This document shows, piece after piece, positions 37,634 to 48,889 of a stretch of 64,000 bases of DNA. The DNA comes from an endosymbiont of Galathealinum brachiosum (GTDB taxonomy: Bacteria; Pseudomonadota; Gammaproteobacteria; SZUA-229). Position 1 is the first letter of the stretch. Every line of letters begins with the position of its first letter. The position numbers and the translations under genes are program-made. The notes under the pieces are model-generated. The model did no database searches, had not been told where the DNA came from, and saw only the letters and a list, made by a program, of their open reading frames with translations. The stretch lies in assembly GCA_003349885.1 (NCBI GenBank), contig QFXC01000011.1, positions 248,001 through 312,000 on the forward strand, written 5' to 3'.

Positions 37634-37663
37634 ATCAGATATTAAAATAATATAAAAACTATT

Positions 37664-38476
37664 TTAGTTCTGTACGATTTTGTTTTCTTTTAACAGCCGT
37701 TTAAAACACAATCGCTCACGCTCATCAAACAGTCGTTTTGATATCAACCATAAAACCGATATCACACCAAGCCCTGTGCCTGATGTTATCATGAACATAA
37801 TTAAAATTTGATACTTCACAGCCTCAACCGGTGCTGCGCCCGCCAATATTTGACCTGTCATCATTCCTGGCAGGCTCACCAAACCCGCTGCTGCCATGGA
37901 GTTAATAATAGGAATCATACCCGCACGCATTGCCTCTCGCCGAATATCTGCAATAGACTCATCGGCTGTTTGACCAAGCATCAAACGTTGCTCAATTACC
38001 GGACGTTGCTGCCATGCATTTTGTATTAAACGATCCATGCCCAGTGCAATTCCCGTCATTGTATTACCTAGCAACATACCTAACAAAGGAATAGCGTACT
38101 GAGGTGAATACCAGGGATCTGCCTGAATAATGATAACTAAACACAATAGAGTAACGATGAAAGAAGAAACGAATAGTGAGCCGGTACTAATACCGAATCC
38201 CCACCAGCCTTTTAATTTACGCTGCTGTCTGGATAGTATTTCCCAACCCGCAACAGAAATCATAATAAATGCAATCACTACAATAAAGCCGATTGATGTA
38301 CTTGAAAACAACGTTTTCAAAACCAGACCAATTAACAATAACTGTACAGTTGTTCGAGCTGCTGCAATATATAACTGTCGAGTTATACCCAGTTTCATAT
38401 AAGCACTGAGTACACCAAGTAATAAAACCAGAATTGCAGCCAGACTTAAATCAAAAGAACTGAGTTTAATCAACAT
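37664..38476 (-). CDS. fetB: FetB-type ABC transporter permease (UPF0014)
   Basis: The 270-aa membrane protein has about seven transmembrane helices and UPF0014 landmarks: GITRQLYIAAARTTVQLLLIG, PLLGMLLGNTMTGIALGMDRL and PGMMTGQILAGAAPVEAVKYQI. FetAB exports iron in E. coli and improves tolerance to oxidative stress. It overlaps the ATPase gene by 11 bases, so they are translated together. Confidence 0.9.
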   Translation of the reverse strand: MLIKLSSFDLSLAAILVLLLGVLSAYMKLGITRQLYIAAARTTVQLLLIGLVLKTLFSSTSIGFIVVIAFIMISVAGWEILSRQQRKLKGWWGFGISTGSLFVSSFIVTLLCLVIIIQADPWYSPQYAIPLLGMLLGNTMTGIALGMDRLIQNAWQQRPVIEQRLMLGQTADESIADIRREAMRAGMIPIINSMAAAGLVSLPGMMTGQILAGAAPVEAVKYQILIMFMITSGTGLGVISVLWLISKRLFDERERLCFKRLLKENKIVQN

Positions 38477-39074
38477 CTACCAGCACTCCATTTTCAAGCA
38501 CATATTTATTCTGACAAACTCTTTGCAACTGATCATGATCATGGCTAATCCAGATTGCACATGCTGATCTGGTATGAAGATAATCTATTACGAATTTTTC
38601 AAACAGCTCAGTATTATTTCTATCTAGATTAGCTGTAGGCTCATCAAGCAACAAAACATCCGGCTGGTTTTGTAATAATCTTAATAAACCCAGTCTTTGC
38701 TTTTCACCACTTGATAAACGGGCAACACTCCAGTGAAGGCAATCATCTGAAAAACCGAGTAATACCAGCTGCTTTCGAAGAATCGACTCGGAATATACTG
38801 AAAAATGCTCACCAACCGTATCAAACCACCAACTGGTTTCAGCAGATAATAAAACGATTTTCTGCCTCCATAGATGTGCGTCTATACTCTGCTGGTTAAT
38901 ATCATCCAGTATTATGTCTCCACTATGATCATCCAGATCGGCCAGTGCCCGAAGTAAACGAGATTTACCTGAACCTGAAGCTCCACTTAAACCTGATATT
39001 TCAGTCTCTTTCAACTGCAGACTAATCGGACCACAATGTAGAAAATGTAATTTTTTTATATTAAGTAAATGCAC
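38466..39074 (-). CDS. fetA: FetA-type ABC transporter ATP-binding protein
   Basis: The 202-aa ATPase has Walker A (GASGSGKS, about 31-38), signature (LSSGEKQRL), and Walker B with D loop (VLLLDEPTANLD), followed by the H loop in WISHDHDQ. It is short, as FetA is. It is the partner of the overlapping fetB. Confidence 0.9.
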   Translation of the reverse strand: MHLLNIKKLHFLHCGPISLQLKETEISGLSGASGSGKSRLLRALADLDDHSGDIILDDINQQSIDAHLWRQKIVLLSAETSWWFDTVGEHFSVYSESILRKQLVLLGFSDDCLHWSVARLSSGEKQRLGLLRLLQNQPDVLLLDEPTANLDRNNTELFEKFVIDYLHTRSACAIWISHDHDQLQRVCQNKYVLENGVLVDVD

Positions 39075-39110
39075 AATCGTTTTTGATGTTTTTTGTCTAT
39101 AATAATAAAT

Positions 39111-39491
39111 ATGAAAAAATACTTAAATATATTCTCATTCGTGATCTTATCAGGATTTTTGTGTTTACCGTTATCTGCTGGTCAGTCAAAGCGAATTGAA
39201 GTTTATTCAATTAGTCAGAGCTTCTGGGATGTAACGCCCGGTGAAACACTCGGTGACATTGTAAAACAATTATTACCTGAAAACGCTGGTTTGCGTGAAA
39301 AACTTCAGTATCAGATAGTTGAGCTTAACCCGGACGCATTTAGTAACAGCAATCCAGACAACCTGAAAGCCAATATTCGACTCTGGCTACCAAACAATGC
39401 TCCTGCGATGCAACAGGTAAAAGATAAAAACAAATATGAAGTTAAATCTTTTAGCTGGGGCCAGGTCAATAAACCCAGAAGAGATTACTAA
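39111..39491 (+). CDS. Exported FimV/LysM-like peptidoglycan-associated protein
   Basis: From the ATG at 39111 the protein is 126 aa; an upstream TTG at 39093 is open but lacks support. A signal peptide (hydrophobic residues about 6-22, cleavage near SAG) leads to a domain resembling the N-terminal LysM-like part of FimV: VTPGETLGDIVKQLLP, then IVELNPDAFSNSNPDNLKANIRLWLP. It is much shorter than FimV. Function is not known; it may bind the cell wall. Confidence 0.7.
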   Translation: MKKYLNIFSFVILSGFLCLPLSAGQSKRIEVYSISQSFWDVTPGETLGDIVKQLLPENAGLREKLQYQIVELNPDAFSNSNPDNLKANIRLWLPNNAPAMQQVKDKNKYEVKSFSWGQVNKPRRDY

Positions 39492-39588
39492 TTAAAGGCA
39501 TCACTTTTTATTTAAGATTCCAGACTAATTGCCTTAATTCTATAAACAGAGTTACTCGACCTCAGACTGTTCACTTTATAAAGAGTTT

Positions 39589-40260
39589 TCACAATAACCC
39601 TCGCTCCGCAAACGAAACAACTTCATCACCCACAACAAAATGATCCAGCACGCGAATGTCTACAAGACCTAACGCCTCTTTTAATCGCCCGGTAATCCTT
39701 TCATCTGACTGACTGGGCTCAGCTACACCAGAAGGATGATTATGCGCAAATATGACTGCTGCAGCATTATGCTCTAGTGCTTTTTTTACCACTTCTCTTG
39801 GATACACACTGGCTCCATCTATGGTGCCTCGAAACATTTCTTCGAAATGAATCACCCTGTGACGCTGATCCAGAAACAACACTGCAAAGACTTCATAAGC
39901 ATAATCACGCAACTGACTGCTTAAAAACTGTCGGGTTTCCTGCGGGCTGGTTAAGCTATCTCCTCGTTTCAACCCTTCACTCAGATAACGCCTTGCCATT
40001 TCCAGCACAGCCTGTAACTGAGCATATTTTGCTGTACCCAGCCCATGATGCTGACAAAATGATTTCTGGTCTGCTTTAAGCAACTGACGCAAACCATTAA
40101 AGCCGTCTAACAGGTCATTTGATAAATCTACAGCTGTTTTTCCACGAGTACCGGTACGCAGAAAGATTGCCAGCAATTCTGCATCGGTAAGAGACTGACT
40201 ACCTAAAGCCAGAAGTTTTTCACGGGGCCGTTCTTCAAGCGGCCAGTCGGTAATTGACAT
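39589..40260 (-). CDS. radC: RadC family JAB-domain protein
   Basis: The 223-aa protein has the N-terminal PREKLLALG segment with a helix-hairpin-helix region and the JAMM metalloprotease-like motif [14 protein letters not shown] near residue 172. Despite its name, a repair role is not established. It is divergent from coaBC, the typical gammaproteobacterial order radC / coaBC-dut. Confidence 0.92.
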   Translation of the reverse strand: MSITDWPLEERPREKLLALGSQSLTDAELLAIFLRTGTRGKTAVDLSNDLLDGFNGLRQLLKADQKSFCQHHGLGTAKYAQLQAVLEMARRYLSEGLKRGDSLTSPQETRQFLSSQLRDYAYEVFAVLFLDQRHRVIHFEEMFRGTIDGASVYPREVVKKALEHNAAAVIFAHNHPSGVAEPSQSDERITGRLKEALGLVDIRVLDHFVVGDEVVSFAERGLL

Positions 40261-40363
40261 AGAGGAATCCTTTTTCTATGGGGAGTTCGAGTCTACGCTT
40301 ACCACTTTTACTTGCCAACTGATTATATGGATTAGCCACTGAGACACATCTTTTTAGGGTAAA

Positions 40364-41596
40364 ATGCTCAAAATGAAAGCCTCACTACATAATAAAAACA
40401 TTCTACTCGGCGTTTGTGGCGGTATAGCTGCATACAAAAGCGCTGAATTATTACGTCGCCTGCAGGATACAGGCGCTAATGTACGTGTTGTTATGACATC
40501 AGGCGCAACCAAATTCATCACCCCTCTGACTTTTCAGGCTCTGTCCGGGCACCCTGTTCACACGGATTTACTGGATACAGAAGCAGAAGCAGCAATGGGG
40601 CATATTGAACTGGCCCGATGGGCTGATTTAATACTTATCGCACCAGCAACAGCGAATAGCATTGCCCGTCTTGCTTCAGGCCGTGCAGATGATTTATTAA
40701 CAGCAATATACCTTGCCAGTAACTCAAAAAAAGCTGTTGCACCGGCAATGAACCACGTCATGTGGACTGCCGAGACAACCCGGGAAAACATACAGAAATT
40801 ACAGAAAAACGGCACTGAAATCTTCGGCCCCGCCTCAGGCGATCAGGCATGTGGTGAAACAGGACCCGGTCGACTGCTTGAAGCTGACAAATTGATCAGT
40901 TCATGCACACAGTTATTCGACACCGGTGAGTTACAGGGCATTAAAATCATGATTACTGCAGGGCCAACATATGAGCCCATAGACCCGGTGCGTTTTATTG
41001 GTAATCGCAGCTCAGGCAAGATGGGTTTTGCTATTGCACAGGCAGCTATTGAGCAGGGAGCTATCGTTTCTCTAATCGCAGGCCCCGTAAGCCTTAACAC
41101 GCCTGAGCACAGTAAACGCACAGATGTAGAAACCGCACTACAAATGCATCAGGCTGTTATGAATAACATTGACGGGCAGGATATATTTATTGCTACAGCG
41201 GCAGTTGCAGACTATCGCCCGATTAAACCCCGGTCTCAGAAAATCAAAAAAACAGATGATGAGTTTTCCATTTCACTGACCCCGAATCCAGACATACTAA
41301 AAGAAGTTGCGGCTCTCGATAACCCGCCTTTTACTTTAGGTTTTGCCGCAGAGACACAAAACGTTAAAGACTACGCCTTGCTGAAACTGAAAAATAAAAA
41401 GCTGCAAATGATTGCAGCTAATCAGGTTTCCCATAGTGAAGATGAGCAAGACACGGGCTTCAATAGTGAATACAATGCTCTACAGATTCTGTGGAACGGT
41501 GGCGAAGCCAGGCTTGAGCGTTGTCGTAAAACACAACTAGCCAGACAACTTATTACCTTATTGGCAAAGAGATACCATGAAAAAACTACAACTTAA
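40364..41596 (+). CDS. coaBC: Bifunctional phosphopantothenoylcysteine decarboxylase / synthetase
   Basis: CoaBC makes 4'-phosphopantetheine precursors of coenzyme A: CoaB joins cysteine to phosphopantothenate, CoaC decarboxylates the product with FMN. The 410-aa fusion has [19 protein letters not shown] and the catalytic Cys in [15 protein letters not shown] in the CoaC half, and [24 protein letters not shown] plus the AVADYRP segment in the CoaB half. It overlaps dut by 20 bases. Confidence 0.95.
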   Translation: MLKMKASLHNKNILLGVCGGIAAYKSAELLRRLQDTGANVRVVMTSGATKFITPLTFQALSGHPVHTDLLDTEAEAAMGHIELARWADLILIAPATANSIARLASGRADDLLTAIYLASNSKKAVAPAMNHVMWTAETTRENIQKLQKNGTEIFGPASGDQACGETGPGRLLEADKLISSCTQLFDTGELQGIKIMITAGPTYEPIDPVRFIGNRSSGKMGFAIAQAAIEQGAIVSLIAGPVSLNTPEHSKRTDVETALQMHQAVMNNIDGQDIFIATAAVADYRPIKPRSQKIKKTDDEFSISLTPNPDILKEVAALDNPPFTLGFAAETQNVKDYALLKLKNKKLQMIAANQVSHSEDEQDTGFNSEYNALQILWNGGEARLERCRKTQLARQLITLLAKRYHEKTTT

Positions 41597-42032
41597 AATA
41601 CTAGACTCACGCATAGGTTCAGAAATTCCTTTACCTGAATATGCCACTGACGGTTCTGCGGGCATGGATTTACGCGCCTGCATTGACGGCTCTATAACAC
41701 TTAAACCCGGCGATACGGAATTAATCCCAACGGGTATCGCAATATATATATCAGATCCTGGTTACGCAGCGACTATTTTGCCTCGTTCAGGTTTAGGACA
41801 TAAACACGGCATTGTTCTGGGAAACCTTGTAGGTCTAATCGATTCAGATTATCAAGGTCAATTATTTATTTCATGCTGGAATCGCGGCAATAAAGAATTC
41901 ACTATTGATGCTGGCGATCGAATTGCTCAGCTTGTTATTCTGCCTGTACTTCAGGTTGAACTTGAAACTGTTGAAGAATTTAGTAACAGTGATCGTGGTG
42001 ATGGCGGCTTTGGTTCATCCGGTCATAAATAA
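41577..42032 (+). CDS. dut: dUTP diphosphatase
   Basis: Dut hydrolyses dUTP to dUMP, keeping uracil out of DNA. The 151-aa trimeric form shows all five motifs: [40 protein letters not shown] and the C-terminal [10 protein letters not shown] arm. Its start is inside the 3' end of coaBC, indicating coupled translation. Confidence 0.95.
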   Translation: MKKLQLKILDSRIGSEIPLPEYATDGSAGMDLRACIDGSITLKPGDTELIPTGIAIYISDPGYAATILPRSGLGHKHGIVLGNLVGLIDSDYQGQLFISCWNRGNKEFTIDAGDRIAQLVILPVLQVELETVEEFSNSDRGDGGFGSSGHK

Positions 42033-42129
42033 CTTTAACTTAGCTACTCGCAGCAATAAAAGCAGATACAAAAGCAATCAAAATTAAAATCATATTGCAT
42101 TTAATAACAAATATTTTCAGGAATGATTA

Positions 42130-43506
42130 ATGACAAATATCAACCCAGCTATTTTTAAAATGTATGATATCCGTGGCATTGTCGCTACAGATTTAACACC
42201 CGACACTGTACGCCTTGTTGGTCAGGCATTTGCCACCGAGTGCTTAAAACAAAATGTAAATGAAGTTTGCATCGGAAGAGACGGTCGGTTACACAGTAAA
42301 GAGTTATCTATCGCTTTAACTGAAGGTTTAAATGCGGGTGGCTGTGATGTTATCGATGTAGGTATGGTGCCAACACCTGTTCTATATTTTTCTACCCATC
42401 ACTTAAACACAGGTACCGGCATAATGGTTACCGGGAGTCACAACCCACCAGAGTACAATGGACTAAAAATGTCGATGGCGGGAAAAACGTTATACGGAGA
42501 TGACATCACTGGACTTTATGATTTAATTCAATCGGGCAACTTTAATAAAGGTAGTGGAAGTTATCGTGAAGAAGCATTGCTCGACAAATATTTAGATCGA
42601 ATCGTCACCGACATCAAACTGGCAAGACCAATGAAAATAGCGGTTGATTGCGGTAACGGCGTGGCTGGGGTAATTGCAACAGAATTATTTACAAAACTGG
42701 GCTGCGAAGTAACAGAGCTTTTTTGTGATGTTGATGGCACCTTCCCTAACCATCATCCCGACCCGAGTAAACTTGAGAACCTGAAGGATGTTTGCGCCGC
42801 GATAAAAGAACATGACCTGGAATTAGGCCTGGCATTCGATGGCGATGGCGACCGTGTTGGTGTTATTGATGACAACCAAAATGTCATCTGGCCTGATCGC
42901 CAAATGATTTTATATTCTGAAGATGTATTATCACGCGTACCAGGCGCGCTCATTATTTATGACATTAAATCCAGTTACAATCTGGGCAAAGAAATCACTA
43001 AAATGGGTGGTGAAGAATTAATGTGGAAAACAGGCCATTCTTTAATCAAAGCAAAAATGAAAGAAACCGGTGCAGCACTTGCTGGTGAAATGTCTGGTCA
43101 CATTTTCTTTAAAGAGCGCTGGTATGGATTTGATGATGGTTTATATAGCGCTGCGCGAATGCTAGAAATTTTAAGCCATAAATCGGGCACTTCATCCGAG
43201 ATATTTAATGCCCTACCAGATAGCTGCAATACACCAGAAATTCAAATCATGTTTAAAGAAGGTGAACATCACAACTTTATGGAAAAGTTTAAATCAACTG
43301 CCAGTTTTGAAAATGCTGACATCTCAACTATTGATGGCATGCGAGTAACATGGGCAAAAGGCTGGGGTTTAATTCGCCCATCAAACACAACACCATGCCT
43401 TGTATTACGATTTGAAGCTGAAGATGAAAACTCACTAACTGAAGTTCAAAATAATTTTCGAGAACAGATTTTAGCTACAGACAGTTCAATTAGTATAAAT
43501 TTTTAA
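42130..43506 (+). CDS. algC: Phosphomannomutase / phosphoglucomutase
   Basis: The 458-aa hexose-phosphate mutase interconverts 6- and 1-phosphates of mannose or glucose for glycan synthesis. The phosphoserine loop is TGSHNPPEYNGLKM, the metal-binding loop FDGDGDRVGVID, the sugar-specificity loop GEMSGHIFF and the phosphate-binding loop RPSNTTP. The length and order match AlgC/PMM-PGM, placed between dut and argB as in Pseudomonas. Confidence 0.9.
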   Translation: MTNINPAIFKMYDIRGIVATDLTPDTVRLVGQAFATECLKQNVNEVCIGRDGRLHSKELSIALTEGLNAGGCDVIDVGMVPTPVLYFSTHHLNTGTGIMVTGSHNPPEYNGLKMSMAGKTLYGDDITGLYDLIQSGNFNKGSGSYREEALLDKYLDRIVTDIKLARPMKIAVDCGNGVAGVIATELFTKLGCEVTELFCDVDGTFPNHHPDPSKLENLKDVCAAIKEHDLELGLAFDGDGDRVGVIDDNQNVIWPDRQMILYSEDVLSRVPGALIIYDIKSSYNLGKEITKMGGEELMWKTGHSLIKAKMKETGAALAGEMSGHIFFKERWYGFDDGLYSAARMLEILSHKSGTSSEIFNALPDSCNTPEIQIMFKEGEHHNFMEKFKSTASFENADISTIDGMRVTWAKGWGLIRPSNTTPCLVLRFEAEDENSLTEVQNNFREQILATDSSISINF

Positions 43507-43555
43507 TTATAAAATAACGTTGCTGCAGCCGAATCTATTTTTTTGGATGCAGTAA

Positions 43556-44470
<915 letters not shown>

Positions 44471-44560
44471 TTTTAGCTCCCCTATAATTTATTATTCATC
44501 GCAAGTTTCTTAACTATATAGGAGCTTGAATTTTATGATTACAATCTGCCGGCATTCTGA

Positions 44561-44591
44561 CTCGCTCTAATCTTCTGGGAATTAGAGCGAG
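44561..44591. terminator. Stem-loop between argB and the TPR gene
   Basis: A perfect 11-base stem CTCGCTCTAAT / ATTAGAGCGAG with a 9-base loop stands between two convergent genes. No T run follows, so it may act weakly or serve another role. A second partial inverted repeat (AGCTCC / GGAGCT) lies at 44476-44526. Confidence 0.5.
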
Positions 44592-44637
44592 CAAATACTC
44601 TGACAAACCGGAATCAATAAGCTCAAATAAGTACTAA

Positions 44638-45633
44638 TTATTTATTAGCATGATCCTTATCAATCAAAGCCAGTGACAACTCTTCAATCGCTCGTTCAAA
44701 ACCCGGCTTCTCCATCAGCACTCGATTACAACAAGCTTCAGCTTCAACAAAATCACCTTTTTCACGATAGATACGACACATACCAATTAAAGCAAACGCA
44801 TCAAAACCTAAATCCAGACTCCGCTCATATAACTCACGCGCTTTATCTGATTCTTCCTTACTCATCCAGGCATCACCTAAACGACTTAAAATATTTTGAT
44901 TATAAGGTTCTTTATCTAAAATCTGACCCCATAAATCAATTGCCTCATCTATATGACCAGCTCCACGCTGACAGTTGCCCAGACCATATAAAGCATAAGA
45001 GTTATCAGGCTCAAGTTCGGTAGCTTTACGATAATATTTCTCTGCATTCTGGTAATCACTTCTACGCTGATAAATATTTCCTACCATGGTTAACACGGCT
45101 ACATAATTTTCATCTAACGATAACAATGTTTCAAAATAACCAAGCGCTTTATCATCTTCACGATTTTTGTAATATAAATTTCCTAAACCCATTAATGCAT
45201 AACGGTCACGGGGCTGAATTTTAATAGACTCTAAATACAGTTTTTCAGACTTTTCTGGCATATCCATGCTTTTATAAGCATCCGCAAGGCGAACCATTAC
45301 ATGTACATCACCACGATTTATTTCAAGATATCGTGCCCAGAATTCCACTGCTTTATCTGACTGACGTAAACCACGGAAACAGTCGCCAATTCCACGTAAT
45401 GCAAATACATTACTCTCATCAGACTTTAACAGCCTGGTGTAGAAACCTATGGCTTTATTAAAATCGTTGGACATCCTAAACAGATCACCAAGACCAACCA
45501 GCACATAACTGTTAGCGGGCTCGATATCGAGCGCTTGCATAAAAACTGTTTCAGCATCACGAAAGCGACGCTGTCTCATTAGTTTTTTGCCCGTTTTTGA
45601 TAAATTTAAAACTTCACTATTTGGCTGTTGCAC
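44638..45633 (-). CDS. TPR repeat protein
   Basis: The 331-aa soluble protein consists almost wholly of about eight tetratricopeptide repeats (for example NSYVLVGLGDLFRMSNDFNK and DRYALMGLGNLYYKNREDDK). It has no signal peptide or membrane helix, so it is probably a cytoplasmic scaffold. The partner is unknown. It stands alone between argB (convergent) and the pnt operon. Confidence 0.85.
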   Translation of the reverse strand: MQQPNSEVLNLSKTGKKLMRQRRFRDAETVFMQALDIEPANSYVLVGLGDLFRMSNDFNKAIGFYTRLLKSDESNVFALRGIGDCFRGLRQSDKAVEFWARYLEINRGDVHVMVRLADAYKSMDMPEKSEKLYLESIKIQPRDRYALMGLGNLYYKNREDDKALGYFETLLSLDENYVAVLTMVGNIYQRRSDYQNAEKYYRKATELEPDNSYALYGLGNCQRGAGHIDEAIDLWGQILDKEPYNQNILSRLGDAWMSKEESDKARELYERSLDLGFDAFALIGMCRIYREKGDFVEAEACCNRVLMEKPGFERAIEELSLALIDKDHANK

Positions 45634-45763
45634 AATTATCTCTTAATGATCACATTTAATATTTTACATTTAACTACTGAGTATATACGAAGAAACGGGG
45701 TTTATTTTAGATCTTAACCCTCGATCAGTTTACATACTCGCTATTGTCTCTAATAATATGCAC

Positions 45764-45790
45764 CTGATTGTCCTTAACCCGGACAATCAG
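45764..45790 (-). terminator. Stem-loop after pntB
   Basis: Perfect 10-base arms CTGATTGTCC and GGACAATCAG enclose a 7-base loop 16 bases after the pntB stop codon. There is no long T run, so it is a moderate candidate for the end of the pnt operon. Confidence 0.55.
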
Positions 45791-45805
45791 ATACTAACAG
45801 GACAT

Positions 45806-47218
45806 TTATAACTCTTTGATACCCGTGATTAACTCACCGACAGCTTTCTGGCCATCACCATATAACATGCGAGTATTGTCTGCATAGAACAGGTGATTTT
45901 CGATGCCTGAGAAACCAGAGCCTTTTCCTCGTTTAATCACAATACAGTTTTTTGCTATATCAGCATCCAGTATAGGCATGCCATATATCGGGCTATCAGG
46001 ATTAGAACGCGCAACTGGATTAACAACGTCATTCGCACCAATAACTAACGCCACATCTGCTGTTGGGAACTCCGGATTAACTTCATCCAGATCCAGTATT
46101 TTATCGTAATCTATACCTGCTTCTGCCAGCAGTACATTCATATGCCCCGGCATACGCCCCGCTACCGGATGTATTGCAAACATCACTTTCACACCACGAG
46201 CTTCAAGCAGCTTGGTTAATTCAGATACTTTATGCTGCGCCTGAGCAACTGCCATACCGTAACCCGGCACAATAATCACTTTTTCTGCAAATGCCATCAT
46301 AATGGCTGCATCTGTACCCTGAATCTCTTTCATGCTGCCTTCGATATCTTCTTCAGCGGCATCACCACCATCAGACCCGAAACTGGCAAACAGAATATTA
46401 CTGATTGGACGGTTCATGGCTTTTGACATTAACTGTGTCAGCAGTGTACCCGCAGAACCAACCACGGTACCGGCAATAATCATTGCAGCATTTTCCAGCA
46501 CATAACCTTCAAAAGCGACAGCCAGACCCGTCAACGCATTAAACAGCGAAATGACAACAGGCATATCAGCACCACCGATAGGCGTAGTAAACATCACACC
46601 AAAAACCAGCGCCATGACAAAGAACAATAAAACCAGCTGAATGCTCACATCATCACTGAAACCAATAATCGCACCAGCCACCAGCGTGAGCGCAAACAGT
46701 ATGAGGTTAATCATCATGTGCATAGGCAAACGAATGGTTTTCTTCATAATGCCCTGCAGTTTTGCAAAGGCAATGGCTGAGCCAGAGAATGAAATAGCAC
46801 CGATTAACGCACCAATAACCGCTAGCACCTGAGCAGTTGCACTTAAATGATGCCCCATACCCGGCATATCAGAATTTCCTGCCATTTTCACCAGCTCAAC
46901 CGCTGCAATCGCTGCTGCTGCACCACCGCCCATGCCGTTATAGATCGCAATCATCTGCGGCATGTCAGTCATCTGTACACGTTTAGCTGTGGTATATGCA
47001 ACACCAGAACCAACGGCAATCGCAACAACAATTAGCACCACATTGCTCGTATGGTCAAATACACCCGGCTCAAAGAAAGCAACCAGAGAAGCTGCCACCA
47101 TAGCGATACCTGCCCAGACAATACCGCCTGTAGCCGTTACCGGTGAGCTCATTTTTTTCAGGCCCATGATAAACAAAATGGCCGTAACGAAATAAACTAC
47201 CTGAATAAATATATCCAT
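45806..47218 (-). CDS. pntB: NAD(P) transhydrogenase subunit beta
   Basis: PntB has about nine transmembrane helices and the NADP-binding domain III. The 470-aa protein shows KVIIVPGYGMAVAQAQHKV and the NADP-loop GANDVVNPVA. The enzyme couples proton movement to hydride transfer from NADH to NADP, giving NADPH for biosynthesis. The gene is coupled to pntAB, sharing one base. Confidence 0.95.
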   Translation of the reverse strand: MDIFIQVVYFVTAILFIMGLKKMSSPVTATGGIVWAGIAMVAASLVAFFEPGVFDHTSNVVLIVVAIAVGSGVAYTTAKRVQMTDMPQMIAIYNGMGGGAAAAIAAVELVKMAGNSDMPGMGHHLSATAQVLAVIGALIGAISFSGSAIAFAKLQGIMKKTIRLPMHMMINLILFALTLVAGAIIGFSDDVSIQLVLLFFVMALVFGVMFTTPIGGADMPVVISLFNALTGLAVAFEGYVLENAAMIIAGTVVGSAGTLLTQLMSKAMNRPISNILFASFGSDGGDAAEEDIEGSMKEIQGTDAAIMMAFAEKVIIVPGYGMAVAQAQHKVSELTKLLEARGVKVMFAIHPVAGRMPGHMNVLLAEAGIDYDKILDLDEVNPEFPTADVALVIGANDVVNPVARSNPDSPIYGMPILDADIAKNCIVIKRGKGSGFSGIENHLFYADNTRMLYGDGQKAVGELITGIKEL

Positions 47219-47520
47219 TACGCTTCGCCCTTCTTATCTTTTGGATTAAACATTTCCAGCATACGCACCGTGGCCACATAACCACCTACTGCATTACCTG
47301 AAGCAAGCGCGACTGCAATAAAACCTATTACCTGTTCCAGTGTTGATTCCGCCCCACCCATTACAACGATGGCACCCACTAGTACAATACCGTGGATAAA
47401 GTTAGAACCGGACATCATAGGTGTATGTAATATAACCGGCACACGACTAATGACCTCATAACCTGTAAAGGCAGATAACATAAATATATAAAGCGCTGTA
47501 AAACCACCAATTTCAATCAT
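47218..47520 (-). CDS. pntAB: NAD(P) transhydrogenase subunit alpha part 2
   Basis: The 100-aa membrane protein has three to four transmembrane helices and corresponds to the membrane part of the E. coli alpha subunit, here split off as in Rhodospirillum. VISRVPVILHTPMMSGSNFIHGI is the conserved domain II segment. It overlaps pntAA by 4 bases. Confidence 0.93.
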   Translation of the reverse strand: MIEIGGFTALYIFMLSAFTGYEVISRVPVILHTPMMSGSNFIHGIVLVGAIVVMGGAESTLEQVIGFIAVALASGNAVGGYVATVRMLEMFNPKDKKGEA

Positions 47521-48644
47521 GATGCTACCCCTTCTTTATAACGTTCTGCTTTAATTTCACCATCATGAGTCAGAGCAGTGTTTTTAATCACCTCATCTTC
47601 CCAGTCCAGCTCTAACTCACCTTCTTTGATAAAAGGAGAAAGCAGATTAAAACAATTTTTAGCGTACATTTCACTGGCATGTATAGGCACCTGAGATGCC
47701 ACATTTAATGGCCCAAGAATGGTTACACGACCTTCAAAATCAACAGTTTCACCAGGTTTGGTTAACTCACAGTTGCCACCACCTTCAGAGGCCAGATCCA
47801 CAACAACTGAACCCACTTTCATATTGGCAACCACTGCAGCGCTAATAATTTTAGGTGATGGTCGACCAGGAATAGCCGCTGTAGTCACTATCACATCAGA
47901 CATAGCAATATGTTTATCTAATACATCCTGCTGCTGTTTTTTCTCATCATCTGTCAGCTCACGGGCATAACCACCCTCACCATCTGCACTCACACCGGTA
48001 TCAACAAACTTGGCACCCAGAGATTCACACTGCTCTTTTGTGGCAGCGCGTACATCATAAGCCTCAACCACCGCTCCCAGACGTTTTGCTGTTGCAATAG
48101 CCTGAAGCCCGGCAACACCTGCACCAATAATTAACACTTTAGCCGGGCGAATAGTGCCTGCTGCGGTTGTTAACATAGGGAAGAAAACCGAGGCTTTATC
48201 AGCCCCCATAATCACGCCTTTATAACCCGCGATACCGGCCTGAGATGACAGGGCATCCATAGACTGTGCACGTGTAATACGAGGCACCAGCTCCATAGCC
48301 AGACTAGTCACCTTCTTATCACACATGGCTTTTGTCAGATCCTGATTTTTATGCGGTGCCATAAAACTGGTAATCACACAGCCATCTTTCATCATCTTAA
48401 GCTCATCCAGTGTAGGGGGCTGAACTTTAAAAATCACATCCGCATCCTTGTACAGTTCTTCCGCTGACTCAATAAGAGTCACACCTTCAAACTGCTCATC
48501 GGAAAAATGTGCAGACGCTGCAGCACCTTTCTGCATGCAAACCTCAACACCGATCTCTAATAATTTTTTAGCTACTACTGGATCACATGCGATGCGACGC
48601 TCACCCGGTACTATTTCGTTTGGTATTGCCAGACGTATTGGCAT
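47517..48644 (-). CDS. pntAA: NAD(P) transhydrogenase subunit alpha part 1
   Basis: The 375-aa soluble NAD-binding domain I shows NEIVPGERRIACDP, the alanine-dehydrogenase-like FKVQPPTLDEL, SSQAGIAGYKGV, and the GAGVAGLQAIATAKRLGA dinucleotide loop. It is the first gene of pntAA-pntAB-pntB. The 245-base gap before it separates it from the divergent hemH. Confidence 0.95.
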   Translation of the reverse strand: MPIRLAIPNEIVPGERRIACDPVVAKKLLEIGVEVCMQKGAAASAHFSDEQFEGVTLIESAEELYKDADVIFKVQPPTLDELKMMKDGCVITSFMAPHKNQDLTKAMCDKKVTSLAMELVPRITRAQSMDALSSQAGIAGYKGVIMGADKASVFFPMLTTAAGTIRPAKVLIIGAGVAGLQAIATAKRLGAVVEAYDVRAATKEQCESLGAKFVDTGVSADGEGGYARELTDDEKKQQQDVLDKHIAMSDVIVTTAAIPGRPSPKIISAAVVANMKVGSVVVDLASEGGGNCELTKPGETVDFEGRVTILGPLNVASQVPIHASEMYAKNCFNLLSPFIKEGELELDWEDEVIKNTALTHDGEIKAERYKEGVAS

Positions 48645-48889
48645 TCTTTAACTCCTGCTTTTGCAGTATAAATTCAGATTTTCAAACAGCTTTTTTATTC
48701 CTGTATTATAGTTAAGTCTGACAAAAGACAACTGAACTAATAGACAGTTTAGAAAAAAGCTAATCAAAACACTTGTAAGGTCGAAAATTAGCAAGCTATT
48801 ATACAACCAGAAACGCAAGGCTTGAATGCTAAAAAACTAAAAATGAGCCAAAATATGCACAAATGTAACTATTTTATAAGTGGTAATGA